Shown here piece by piece: positions 17,549-25,963 of a DNA stretch of 37,157 bases. The position numbers and the translations under genes are program-made. The notes beneath the pieces were generated by a model. The model did not search any database and was not told the DNA's origin. It saw nothing but the letters and a program-made list of their open reading frames with translations. The stretch comes from Crocosphaera sp. (GTDB taxonomy: Bacteria > Cyanobacteriota > Cyanobacteriia > Cyanobacteriales > Microcystaceae): contig NZ_JASJEB010000085.1 in NCBI RefSeq assembly GCF_030064895.1, forward strand, positions 1 through 37,157, written 5' to 3'. Numbering within the stretch: position 1 is the stretch's first letter; every line of letters begins with the position of its first letter.

Positions 17549-18190
17549 TTATTTATGTTCAACTCCGTGGTGTAATTTTGTAAATAATTGAGTTACTTTA
17601 CTTATGTCTTTATCTCCAGGCCGTCGCTCAACCCCACTGGATAAGTCGATACCATCAGGGGCTAAATTGTCAAGAGCTTGTAAAATATTGTTAGGGTTAA
17701 GTCCTCCTGCTAAAAACCAGGGACGATCAGGCTTAAAAGTGGCTAAAATATCCCAATTTAACGTTTTTCCCGTTCCTCCTAACTGTTGAGGATCGTAAGC
17801 GTCTAAGAGTAAAGTATCGATGGCCTCCACATACGGAGGAATATTCTGCAAAGAAGCAACCGTTTTAATTCTAAAGGCTTTAATAATTTCCAAATCAGGC
17901 CATAATTGTTTAACCTGAGCGCAAAATTCTGGTTTTTCTTCTCCATGTAGTTGTATTGCTGTTAATTTAGCCACCGTTAAAACCCTTTCAATCTCTGTTA
18001 AGCTGGCGTTGGCAAAAACCCCAATACGGTCTATGCTGGTGGGGATAACTTCAATAATTTCTTGAATTTGTTGAGAGTTGATATAGCGGGGAGATCGCTC
18101 AACACATATAAAACCGAGAGCAGTTGCACCCAATTCTGCGATCGTTTGTCCTTGTTGGGCTTGAGTAATGCCACAAATCTTAACACGCAT
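17549..18190 (-). CDS. trpF: Phosphoribosylanthranilate isomerase
   Basis: This 213-residue (beta/alpha)8 enzyme catalyses the isomerisation of N-(5-phosphoribosyl)anthranilate in tryptophan synthesis. The catalytic cysteine is in VKICGIT (C7) and the general acid aspartate in DTLLLDAYD. The phosphate-binding parts are WFLAGGLNPNN and GIDLSSGVERRPGDKD. Length is normal. It stands alone, as trp genes usually do in cyanobacteria. The start ATG at 18190 directly gives the MRVKICGIT opening. Confidence 0.96.
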   Translation of the reverse strand: MRVKICGITQAQQGQTIAELGATALGFICVERSPRYINSQQIQEIIEVIPTSIDRIGVFANASLTEIERVLTVAKLTAIQLHGEEKPEFCAQVKQLWPDLEIIKAFRIKTVASLQNIPPYVEAIDTLLLDAYDPQQLGGTGKTLNWDILATFKPDRPWFLAGGLNPNNILQALDNLAPDGIDLSSGVERRPGDKDISKVTQLFTKLHHGVEHK

Positions 18191-18279
18191 TTTTCTTAAC
18201 CCCCAATAATTGTTTTGTCAGTAACAAATTGAACTGCTAACTGAATAATGGTCTTACTGAATTTTTACGGAAGAAGTAT

Positions 18280-18386
18280 TATAGCAATAGACAGGCTAGT
18301 TAGGACACATAAATTATATTTTAAGGGAACAGGGAACAGGGAACAGGGAACAGAAAAATGTCCTAATAGCTTTGGCGACTGCTATA
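18280..18386. repeat. MITE-like element with internal GGGAACA heptamer array
   Basis: Inverted ends are TATAGCAATAGACAGGCTAG then TTAGGACA on the left and, in reverse, TATAGCAGTCGCCAAAGCTA then TTAGGACA on the right. The interior has four perfect tandem GGGAACA units at 18326-18353. The architecture equals that of 12955-13076, but with a different arm sequence and heptamer. It lies between divergent trpF and the FHA gene and may carry or disturb their promoters. Confidence 0.7.
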
Positions 18387-18501
18387 TATAAGCCTAACAA
18401 GGATCTATTATAATAATAAGTTTCAGTACTGTGTCATACTGTTTTTTGAGCCAGGTAATGAAAACTCAGTGGTGAACCATTCTCTCTAAGCTAGAATTTC
18501 G

Positions 18502-18921
18502 GTGATTACTCTAACTTTACTCCATCCGACCAAAACCACCCCTATCCAAAATTGGAAATTTGAAACAACAGCGACCATTCGCATTGGTCGTTCTAACGAT
18601 AATGAGGTTGTTCTCTTCAGTGCTGTCGTCTCTCGTCATCATTTAGAAATTCGCCACGAAAAAAATCACTGGGAACTTGTTAGCGTGGGAACCAATGGCA
18701 CTTATATTGAGGGAAAATTAGTGAGTCAACAACAGGTTACTGATGGTATGATGATACGCTTAGCGAGTTCTGGGCCAACAATTAAAATTTGTCTGTCCTC
18801 AGAAGAGTCATCAGTTAAGTCTCAACTTGCTCAAATTAATAAATCTCATTCATCCTCTCCTGTTCAAAATAGAAACCCATCAACGGAAGATACCATTCCC
18901 AGTGAATCTCGTGTTGATTAG
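18502..18921 (+). CDS. FHA-domain protein
   Basis: This 139-residue protein is a single forkhead-associated domain. It shows the phosphothreonine-binding pattern IRIGRSNDNEVVL (about 27-39), the VSRHHLEI strand (about 43-50) and the TNGTYIEG loop (about 66-73), followed by a Ser-rich tail. FHA domains bind phosphothreonine peptides, so the partner would be a Ser/Thr kinase substrate. No kinase gene adjoins it; the nearest is at 2947-4881. The start is GTG at 18502, since no ATG is suitably placed before the domain. There is no clear ribosome binding site. Confidence 0.88.
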   Translation: MITLTLLHPTKTTPIQNWKFETTATIRIGRSNDNEVVLFSAVVSRHHLEIRHEKNHWELVSVGTNGTYIEGKLVSQQQVTDGMMIRLASSGPTIKICLSSEESSVKSQLAQINKSHSSSPVQNRNPSTEDTIPSESRVD

Positions 18922-19303
18922 ATGATCCTATGCTGATTTAGCCCGGATAACATCTTTAGGAATTTTGATCCCTGATAAGTCTAGACCATCAAATTGTAGG
19001 GCAGTGGCTATGTGAAAATGTTATAAGAACTTAATCAACCACTGCATTTCACTTTCATCAAAATATTCATAATTCTTGAATAAAATTGCCAATCTTTTTT
19101 CTAAGGCTAAGAGCATTCTTTGTTTCTTGTCTCGCTTCTTCTCTTTCATACTTTCTTGACGAAGATAACGATCTGTTCACACTCCCTGCACTCCCCGTCA
19201 TCCCAAACCTAATTACGGCTATCCTCACTGCATTCCTGGTCAAAAAACGATAAAGTATGAAATATAGTATTAAGAAATGTAACAAGCGGCAACTCAGAAA
19301 CTT
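18922..19303. other. 382-bp gap with a possible gene remnant
   Basis: No complete gene is supported. On the minus strand a frame at 19021-19149 would encode 42 charged residues (MKEKKRDKKQRMLLALEKR at the start, then YFDESEMQWLIKFL at the end). Its composition looks like the tail of an accessory protein, possibly of Rpn or Uma2 type. I cannot assign it, and it has no upstream part. The rest of the gap is the upstream region of the clpC-like gene; no promoter is clear. Confidence 0.3.
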
Positions 19304-21673
19304 ATGTTTGAGAATTTTACCGATAAAGCCATCAAAGCCATCATGCTGTCCCAAGAAGAGGCGCAGCGCATGGGACAGAACTTAGTGGGAACAGAACACC
19401 TATTATTGGGGTTACTGGGTCAGGGAAACTCTTTATCCGCCAAAGTTTTACAAAGTATGGGCTTAAACTTAGCCACCACTAGACAAGCGATCGAACGTTT
19501 AAAGGGTAAAGGGGGAGGGTTTAGTCCGAGTAATTTGCCATTTACTCCCACCGTAAAACAAATTTTAGAAAAATCCTTTGAAGTAGCGCGTAAAGATAAT
19601 AGTTTCGTCACCCCAGAATACATATTGATGGTGCTGTTAAGTGACTCTGACACAGTAGCAGTAAAGGTTTTAATTTCTCAAGGTATTGATATTCAGGAGT
19701 TACGTACTACCCTAATTAAAAAGTTAGGGGAAGAGGAAGCCGTGCCAGTAACCGCAGGAGAAAAAGCCTCTCCATTTTCTGGTTCTTCCCAATATAAGGC
19801 TACTTTGGAACAATTTAGTACAAATTTGACCCAAAAGGCTAGAGAAGGGAATATAGACCCAGTTGTGGGGCGATCGCGAGAAATTGAGAGAGTGATCCAA
19901 ATTCTTGGTCGTCGTAGCAAAAATAATCCTGTGTTGGTTGGGGAACCTGGGGTGGGTAAAACAGCGATCGCCGAAGGGTTGGCCCAACGGATAGTAGAAG
20001 GTGATATCCCCGAAATTTTACAAGATAAACAAGTATTCGCCCTAGATATGGGGTTATTAGTGGCAGGAACTCGCTTCCGTGGGGACTTTGAGGAAAGATT
20101 AAAGTCTATTGTCAAGCAAGTTAAAGAATCTGACAACATTATCCTGGTTATAGATGAAATACACACCTTAGTGGGTGCTGGAACTATGGGTGGGGTAATG
20201 GATGCAGGGAACCTATTAAAACCGGCTTTAGCTAGGGGTGAATTACAATGTTTGGGGACAACTACCCTGGATGAATATCGTCAGTACATCGAGAAAGATG
20301 CAGCCTTAGAAAGACGATTTCAACCAGTGATGGTGGGAGAACCCTCCGTAGAAGAAACTATCGAAATTTTACAGGGGTTATGTAAAGAATATGAAGCCCA
20401 TCATCAAGTCAAGTTTTCCCCCAAAGCTTTAGAAGCGGCTGCTAATTTAGGAGATAGATATATCAGCGATCGCTTCTTACCAGATAAAGCTATTGATCTG
20501 ATCGATGAGGCCGGATCTCGTATTCATTTACGGCATTCTTTACAAACAAAAATGCAGCCTTCTTTTGAGGAAGAAAATGAAGCTCCTGTTATTAATCCTG
20601 AGTCTTTAGTTCCTGTGGTTGATGAAGAAGATATTGCTCAAATTGTAACTGCTTGGACCGGTGTTCCGGTTAATCAACTGACCGAAACTGAGTCAGAATC
20701 TTTGATGTATTTAGAGGATAATTTACACGAAAGGATTATTGGTCAGGATGCGGCTGTAGAAGCTGTATCTCGGGCAATCCGTCGATCCAGAATTGGCTTA
20801 CAAAATCCCAAGCGTCCCATTGCTAGTTTCATTTTTGCGGGTCCTACTGGAGTTGGTAAAACTGAATTAACTAAAGCATTGGCTGAGTTTTTATTCGGTT
20901 CAAAAGAGGCTATGATTCGTTTAGATATGTCGGAATATATGGAACGTCATACGGTGTCTAAATTAATCGGAACTGCACCCGGTTTTGTGGGTTATGAAGA
21001 GGGAGGACAATTAACGGAAGCAGTACGGCGTAAACCTTATAGTGTGGTTCTATTTGATGAGATCGAAAAAGCTCATCCTGATGTCTTTAATTTATTGTTG
21101 CAACTGTTAGAAGATGGACGCTTAACCGATAGTAAAGGACGTACGGTTGATTTTAGAAACACTTTAGTTATTATGACTTCTAATCTTGGTTCAAATGTGA
21201 TTGAGAAAGGGGGTTCTAACTTCGGGTTTGAAACAGAAAATGACGATGACAATGTTAACTACAAACGCATTCAAGCAGCAGTTAATGATGAGTTGAAACA
21301 GTATTTCAGACCTGAATTTTTGAACCGTTTAGATGAGATGATTGTGTTCCGTCAACTCACTAAATATGAAGTAACAGAAATTGCTGATATTTTACTAGCT
21401 GAAGTGGCTAAACAATTGCACGAACAAAGGGAAATTACTTTAACGGTTAGTGACGCTTTCAAAGCTTTAGTGGCTGAGGAAGGTTATGATCCCAGTTACG
21501 GTGCAAGACCTTTACGCCGTGCCATTATGAGACGTTTGGAAGATAGTTTAGCTGAGTCAATTTTAGCTGGTAATATTCAGGATGGTGACACTATACTGGT
21601 TGATATTTCTGAAGATAAACAAGTAAAAATTGAGTCTGTTCTACAACCGGATTATGCTTATGCTGATCGTTAG
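19304..21673 (+). CDS. ClpC-type AAA+ chaperone paralog lacking the middle domain
   Basis: This 789-residue protein has two Clp N repeats (about 1-145), D1 with Walker [10 protein letters not shown] (213-221) and Walker B IDEIH (283-287), and D2 with GPTGVGKT (513-520) and VVLFDEIE (581-588). A ClpP-docking loop is likely at FGF (640-642). The segment between DEAGSRI (401-407) and EEDIAQIV (441-448) is only about 35 residues. Housekeeping ClpC has about 80 there, including the coiled-coil middle (UVR-like) domain, so that domain is missing. The total is also about 30 residues shorter than typical cyanobacterial ClpC. It probably unfolds substrates for ClpP/ClpR, but with different adaptor control. 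The N domain is divergent, which supports a paralog rather than the essential ClpC. The gene has a strong terminator. Confidence 0.9.
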   Translation: MFENFTDKAIKAIMLSQEEAQRMGQNLVGTEHLLLGLLGQGNSLSAKVLQSMGLNLATTRQAIERLKGKGGGFSPSNLPFTPTVKQILEKSFEVARKDNSFVTPEYILMVLLSDSDTVAVKVLISQGIDIQELRTTLIKKLGEEEAVPVTAGEKASPFSGSSQYKATLEQFSTNLTQKAREGNIDPVVGRSREIERVIQILGRRSKNNPVLVGEPGVGKTAIAEGLAQRIVEGDIPEILQDKQVFALDMGLLVAGTRFRGDFEERLKSIVKQVKESDNIILVIDEIHTLVGAGTMGGVMDAGNLLKPALARGELQCLGTTTLDEYRQYIEKDAALERRFQPVMVGEPSVEETIEILQGLCKEYEAHHQVKFSPKALEAAANLGDRYISDRFLPDKAIDLIDEAGSRIHLRHSLQTKMQPSFEEENEAPVINPESLVPVVDEEDIAQIVTAWTGVPVNQLTETESESLMYLEDNLHERIIGQDAAVEAVSRAIRRSRIGLQNPKRPIASFIFAGPTGVGKTELTKALAEFLFGSKEAMIRLDMSEYMERHTVSKLIGTAPGFVGYEEGGQLTEAVRRKPYSVVLFDEIEKAHPDVFNLLLQLLEDGRLTDSKGRTVDFRNTLVIMTSNLGSNVIEKGGSNFGFETENDDDNVNYKRIQAAVNDELKQYFRPEFLNRLDEMIVFRQLTKYEVTEIADILLAEVAKQLHEQREITLTVSDAFKALVAEEGYDPSYGARPLRRAIMRRLEDSLAESILAGNIQDGDTILVDISEDKQVKIESVLQPDYAYADR

Positions 21674-21711
21674 GTTTTTGTTATAAAGATGTTAAATTTA
21701 CAATCAATAAT

Positions 21712-21746
21712 GCACCATATTGTCTATATAGGTATGGTGCTTTTTT
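21712..21746 (+). terminator. Rho-independent terminator of the clpC-like gene
   Basis: GCACCATA (21712-21719) and TATGGTGC (21733-21740) form a perfect 8-bp stem with a 13-nt loop, followed directly by TTTTTT (21741-21746). It lies 38 nt after the stop codon. This is the clearest intrinsic terminator in the window. Confidence 0.9.
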
Positions 21747-21904
21747 GTGCAATAAATCTATATTACAGAAGTACAAAAATTAGTTATAATTAGAATATTG
21801 TTCATATCCTTACCATAATTCTTAGTGCTATATGGATTTTTCGAGAAATATAGCAATAGCAATTTAAAATTTTGTACAACTTACAATTGTTCGTATTTTT
21901 GATA

Positions 21905-22259
21905 ATTATTAAAACAATAAAATCTAATTTTTTTCAATCATTGTTTGTTCTTTTAATTCCGTGGTTAAGACATCTATAGCATTTCCCAGACTGATGAGGT
22001 ACAGAGTTTTTGCATTTAATATGGTGGAAGCTTTTAGGAATTAAAAATAGAATTACTAAATGGGAAAAATATATTTTTTTACAATTATTATACTCTGTTT
22101 TAATACGGTGGCAAATATATCTATATCCTAGACAAACTGAGTTAAATGATAACTTTGCTGAACCGAATTATTTTTGAGTTTTGAAAATTATTAAAAGAAT
22201 AAAATCTAATTTTTACAATCATTATTTGCTGTTTTCATTCCGTGGTCAAGATATCTATA
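21905..22259. repeat. Degenerate direct repeats in the clpC-GH13 gap
   Basis: A unit of about 74 bp at 21905-21978 recurs at 22187-22259. Both begin ATTATTAAAA and contain AATAAAATCTAATTTTT, a TTCCGTGGT core and a final ATCTATA. A third, more diverged unit lies near 22082-22146 and shares ATATCTATATCCTAGA with the last copy. The repeats are AT-rich and non-coding. They fill most of the 707-bp gap between the terminator and the GH13 gene. Confidence 0.55.
21975..22004. repeat. Single arm of the TATAGCA...GAGGTACA element
   Basis: TATAGCATTTCCCAGACTGA followed by TGAGGTACAG matches the arms of the elements at 8759-8856 and 12955-13076. No convincing partner arm is present; a weak candidate is near 22047-22072. 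It looks like a remnant overlapping the end of the direct repeat. Confidence 0.5.
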
Positions 22260-22326
22260 TCCTAGATACACTGAGTTGAATTCTAACTTTGCCCAGCCTA
22301 CGAGTTTCTAGGAAATTTATGATTGT

Positions 22327-22354
22327 TTGACACAAATCAAGTAAACTGTATAAA
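22327..22354 (+). promoter_or_regulatory. Sigma70-type promoter of the GH13 gene
   Basis: TTGACA at 22327-22332 matches the -35 consensus exactly. TATAAA at 22349-22354 fits a -10 box with a 16-nt spacer. The distance to the GTG start at 22381 allows a short leader of about 20 nt. No Shine-Dalgarno sequence is seen in that leader. Confidence 0.55.
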
Positions 22355-22380
22355 TATTTACAAGTAAAATTTTAACCCCC

Positions 22381-24315
22381 GTGACACAACAATCCATCGA
22401 AACCATCAAAAGAGATTACCCTTATCAATATTTCGGGGCCCATCCTAATCAGAATGAAACCACATTCCGAGTCTATGCACCCCGTGCAACAAGGGTTAGT
22501 CTCTTGCGTGAAGGGAACGGATGGGATTGTTTTGCCGAGACAATGACCAAAAATGAAGAAGGGGTTTGGGAGATCACTATTCCTGAAAATCTGACTTGGA
22601 AAGAGTATAAATATTATATTGAGAATCATAGTGATTATTTAAGCCAACCCTACGGAATGTCCCGTATTGATCCGTTTAGTCCTCAGTTGGCAGTCACTTG
22701 GGGAAACGATGACACCCGTAATTTTAATAGTATTGTCGGCGATCGCAATTATTTTAACTGGAGTCATAAGCATATTGATCTGCCCCATGAACCGATGAGC
22801 ATTTACGAAATGCACCTATCTACATTTCATGACGGAAACTATCGCGATATTGCCCACAAAATTGTCGATCATTTGGGTTATATGGGTTTTACCCATGTTC
22901 AGATTATGCCCCCATTTCAGACTCCTATTCATGAATCTTGGGGATATTTAGTCGGTTGTCCTTACGCTATTTATGAACGTCACGGGACGGTAGACGATTT
23001 CAAATATTTAGTTAACCACTGTCATGCTCACGGTATTGGGGTTATTGTCGATGTTCCTTTAGGGTTTGGGGTACAAGACTGGGACTGTGGCCTAGCAAAC
23101 TACGACGGCACCGATCTCTATCATCATTCTGGCTCAAAAGGTTGGAATAATCAATGGAATAGTCGTATCTATAATGTGGGAGATGTTTATGTTCAAAATT
23201 ATTTGATTGGACTCTGTACTTATCTCTATCACGAGTTAGGAATAGATGGTGCGCGCATCGATGCTGTAGCTGCTCAAATCTTTTTAGACTACGATCGCGG
23301 TTTTTGGGACTGGCCAAAAAATGATCGTGAACAGGTTGACTCAGAAAACTGGGACCTCTTTAATGGTTTAGGAGGCGATCGCTATTTTGAAGAGCGAGGA
23401 TATTGGTTATCTGAGGCCGTAGATTTTGCTGGAATGCGTTTTTTACGAGACTTACACGCCCGTTTACAGCATACTGCACCCAAGTTTATTACCATTGCTG
23501 AAGAATCACGACGGGTATTCCCTAGATTAGCTTGTCCGGTGCATGAGGGGGGACTAGGTTTTACTTATGCTCAAAATATGGGGGAAATGCACCGTATCCG
23601 CAGTTATTTACAAATTCCCATCGAACAGCGTTTAATTGAACATATTGAGATCCTCATCCATAATAACAGTGCGGAAACTATGGTTAACGCCATGAATACC
23701 CACGATGAGTGTGCCAATGGGAAGGTACGACTGATCACAGAATTAGGTAATCATGTTCCTTTGATTGGTTTGGCGGCACTTTGTTGGTTTCGTCCGGGTG
23801 CACCAATGATTTTTCAGGGGGATGAGTTTGGGGAAGAGGGTTATTTTGATGTTTTTCAGGGCGTTGACTGGTCAAAAACTGGGGACTATGCAGCTATTCA
23901 TCAACAACAAATTTCTAACAATTTTCACGATCTTAATCACCTTCTTCGTAATGAACCGGCCTTAGCTCGTCATAACATCCATTCTATGATTCGTAATGGT
24001 TCTAATAATGAACGCAAATGGTTTAGTTTTATCAGATGGGGTAGTGATGTTGGTTTTGAGTCCGATAAGTGGGAAGATCACAAGGATGATATTATTTTTG
24101 TGCGCAATGAAACTCCTTATCAAGTTGAGTGTAATGTGGAGATATATGTGCCGGTGGTTGGAGAATACAAGGTTATTTATAATTCCATTGATCAGCGTTA
24201 TATTGGTTCTCAGCACTACAATCAACATGACCCTTATTGGACGATTCATAGTTCAGGACAATTCCTTTATTTTGATGTTCATCCCTTTCAAAATATTGCC
24301 TTTAAATTAAAATAA
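22381..24315 (+). CDS. GH13 alpha-1,4-glucan branching enzyme-like protein
   Basis: This 644-residue protein has an N-terminal CBM48-like beta domain (about 15-100, FGAHPNQNETTFRVYAPRAT) and a GH13 barrel. Region II is DGARIDAVAA (nucleophile D294), region III TIAEES (acid E374), and region IV MNTHDE (D442), all GlgB-like. Region I reads DVPLGF (224-229), where GlgB has D-x-x-x-x-H, so the conserved His is Phe. GGLGFTYAQNMGEMH also resembles GlgB. It probably acts on glycogen or semi-amylopectin, as a divergent branching isoform of the kind found in starch-making unicellular cyanobacteria; substrate and activity are inferred. The GTG at 22381 is used because it is the only start near the promoter that keeps the full CBM48. 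Confidence 0.82.
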   Translation: MTQQSIETIKRDYPYQYFGAHPNQNETTFRVYAPRATRVSLLREGNGWDCFAETMTKNEEGVWEITIPENLTWKEYKYYIENHSDYLSQPYGMSRIDPFSPQLAVTWGNDDTRNFNSIVGDRNYFNWSHKHIDLPHEPMSIYEMHLSTFHDGNYRDIAHKIVDHLGYMGFTHVQIMPPFQTPIHESWGYLVGCPYAIYERHGTVDDFKYLVNHCHAHGIGVIVDVPLGFGVQDWDCGLANYDGTDLYHHSGSKGWNNQWNSRIYNVGDVYVQNYLIGLCTYLYHELGIDGARIDAVAAQIFLDYDRGFWDWPKNDREQVDSENWDLFNGLGGDRYFEERGYWLSEAVDFAGMRFLRDLHARLQHTAPKFITIAEESRRVFPRLACPVHEGGLGFTYAQNMGEMHRIRSYLQIPIEQRLIEHIEILIHNNSAETMVNAMNTHDECANGKVRLITELGNHVPLIGLAALCWFRPGAPMIFQGDEFGEEGYFDVFQGVDWSKTGDYAAIHQQQISNNFHDLNHLLRNEPALARHNIHSMIRNGSNNERKWFSFIRWGSDVGFESDKWEDHKDDIIFVRNETPYQVECNVEIYVPVVGEYKVIYNSIDQRYIGSQHYNQHDPYWTIHSSGQFLYFDVHPFQNIAFKLK

Positions 24316-24357
24316 TATCAGCAATTAACACTTAACAACATCAGGTTTTAAAGCGGA

Positions 24358-24430
24358 CGAACACGGAGGGATTTGAACCCCCGACACCCAGGACCGGAAC
24401 CTGGTGCTCTATCCACTGAGCTACGTGTCC
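24358..24430 (-). tRNA. tRNA-Arg (anticodon CCG)
   Basis: On the minus strand the 73-nt sequence begins GGACACGTAGCTCAGTGG and ends CCCTCCGTGTTCG. The acceptor stem GGACACG pairs with CGTGTTC through one G-U pair. The D arm is GCTC/GAGC, and the anticodon stem CCAGG/CCTGG encloses the loop TTCCGGT with anticodon CCG. The T arm GGGGG TTCAAAT CCCTC has the normal TTC. Discriminator G. CCA is not encoded. It decodes CGG, an arginine codon. Confidence 0.95.
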
Positions 24431-24656
24431 ATACATACCCTCTTACAATAACACGATTTTTTAGAGAATAGTTAATAATTAAGTTTTAGTTAAGAATATG
24501 CTGATTATTACGTATTTTCTCGGAAAGCCTAAATTTCTCTGTAATTTCGCTGCTTTGATCTGAATGCCGGTATGATTAAAATAGTGATAAATCTGATCAG
24601 ACAATCAAAAAACCTGAGATGATGGAATTCTATGAGTTAAGGGTCAAGAGTCTGCT

Positions 24657-25649
24657 GTGAGTCATACTCCTATATTAATGCCAAATCTGTCGGTGTCTTC
24701 ATTGTCAGATAATAACCGTCTCAGTCTGTTTTCTGGATCTTCTAATATTCTTTTAGCCCAAGAAGTCGCCCGTTATTTAGGGATGGACATCGGTCCGATG
24801 ATTCATAAGCGGTTTGCTGATGGTGAACTATATATCCAAATTCAAGAATCAATACGAGGGTGTGATGTTTATTTAATACAACCTTGTTGTAATCCGGTCA
24901 ACGACCATTTTATGGAATTATTGATCATGATTGATGCTTGTCGTCGGGCATCAGCTAGGCAAATTACCGCGGTAATCCCTTATTATGGTTATGCCAGGGC
25001 AGATCGTAAAACCGCTGGCCGTGAATCTATTACTGCTAAATTAGTGGCCAATTTAATAGTTGAAGCCGGTGCTAATCGGGTTTTGGCTATGGATTTACAT
25101 TCAGCACAAATACAAGGTTATTTTGATATTCCTTTTGACCATATTTATAGTACACCAGTTTTATTAGATTATTTTGCCACCAAGGATCTTTCTGATATCG
25201 TCATTGTTTCCCCTGATGTAGGTGGGGTGGCCAGAGCAAGGGCCTTTGCGAAAAAGTTAGATGATGCACCCTTAGCCATTATTGATAAACGTCGTCAGTC
25301 CCATAATGTAGCGGAAGTGATGAATGTCATTGGGGATGTTAAGGGCAAAACAGCCGTATTAGTAGACGATATGATTGATACAGCGGGAACCATCACCGAA
25401 GGGGCTAAATTGCTCCGTGAAGAGGGTGCAAGACAGGTTTATGCCTGTGCTACCCATGCAGTGTTTTCTGGCCCTGCCATTGAGCGTTTATCCAGTGGAG
25501 TATTAGAGGAAGTAATTGTTACCAATACCATTCCTGTGCCAGAAGAAGCTCATTTTCCCCAGTTAACAGTTTTGTCTGTTGCCAATCTTTTAGGTGAGGC
25601 AATTTGGCGTATTCATGAGGATACTTCCGTTAGTAGTATGTTTCGGTGA
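24657..25649 (+). CDS. prs: Ribose-phosphate pyrophosphokinase
   Basis: This 330-residue enzyme makes PRPP from ribose 5-phosphate and ATP for nucleotide, His and Trp synthesis. The ATP-site and flexible-loop stretch YGYARADRK is near residue 118, the AMDLHSAQIQGYFDIP stretch near 145, and the PRPP loop VLVDDMIDTAGT near 239-250. Family length fits with a short N-terminal extension. The start is GTG at 24657; the in-frame ATG seven codons on (MPNLSVSS) is an alternative that loses nothing conserved. A 9-bp hairpin follows the stop by 4 nt. Confidence 0.96.
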   Translation: MSHTPILMPNLSVSSLSDNNRLSLFSGSSNILLAQEVARYLGMDIGPMIHKRFADGELYIQIQESIRGCDVYLIQPCCNPVNDHFMELLIMIDACRRASARQITAVIPYYGYARADRKTAGRESITAKLVANLIVEAGANRVLAMDLHSAQIQGYFDIPFDHIYSTPVLLDYFATKDLSDIVIVSPDVGGVARARAFAKKLDDAPLAIIDKRRQSHNVAEVMNVIGDVKGKTAVLVDDMIDTAGTITEGAKLLREEGARQVYACATHAVFSGPAIERLSSGVLEEVIVTNTIPVPEEAHFPQLTVLSVANLLGEAIWRIHEDTSVSSMFR

Positions 25650-25653
25650 ACTA

Positions 25654-25681
25654 CCCCAACTAAGCTACGCTATAGTTGGGG
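25654..25681 (+). terminator. Hairpin directly after prs
   Basis: CCCCAACTA (25654-25662) and TAGTTGGGG (25673-25681) make a perfect 9-bp stem with a 10-nt loop. It starts 4 nt after the prs stop and may end transcription, but no T-run follows. The flanking GCTTCCAAGCC and later GAGGCTTCCCAC also resemble remnant ends of IS605-type transposons in cyanobacteria, so a transposon relic is an alternative. Confidence 0.5.
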
Positions 25682-25774
25682 CTTCCAAGCCGAAACCGAG
25701 AAGTACAACTACAGCACTCAGGACGGTTTTATTCGTCTTCGAGGCTTCCCACTTCATAGGGAGGTGCTTTCTAT

Positions 25775-25846
25775 ATATCGCGCCTACGAACTCCGAACTC
25801 CTAAAACTAGAAAACTGTGTGCCTCACAAGTATGGGAACTGCTATA
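25775..25846. repeat. Truncated copy of the TATAGCA...GGTACAC element
   Basis: The interior ACTCCTAAAACTAG and the right arm (reverse TATAGCAGTTCCCATACTTG then TGAGGCACAC) match the element at 8759-8856. The left arm is absent. It lies in the 314-bp gap between prs and the epimerase-like gene; nothing else is recognised in the gap apart from the hairpin after prs. Confidence 0.6.
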
Positions 25847-25963
25847 GTATTTTTAGGTGGGGACTTATGCGTGACATTTTTGTTAATTATTGTTATTTTG
25901 GCGGAAGTCAACTATACTTCTAACCAATTGTTATTTGTTATTCAAATTTTATCTTAATTAACA

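Noticed and set aside
19067-19354. Minus-strand 95-residue frame across the clpC-like start
   Set aside because: It runs antisense into a well-supported gene and its composition is not protein-like throughout; only the neighbouring 19021-19149 frame was kept as a weak remnant.
23996-24310. Plus-strand 104-residue frame inside the GH13 gene
   Set aside because: It is an alternative frame of the GH13 coding sequence with no ribosome binding site or homology.
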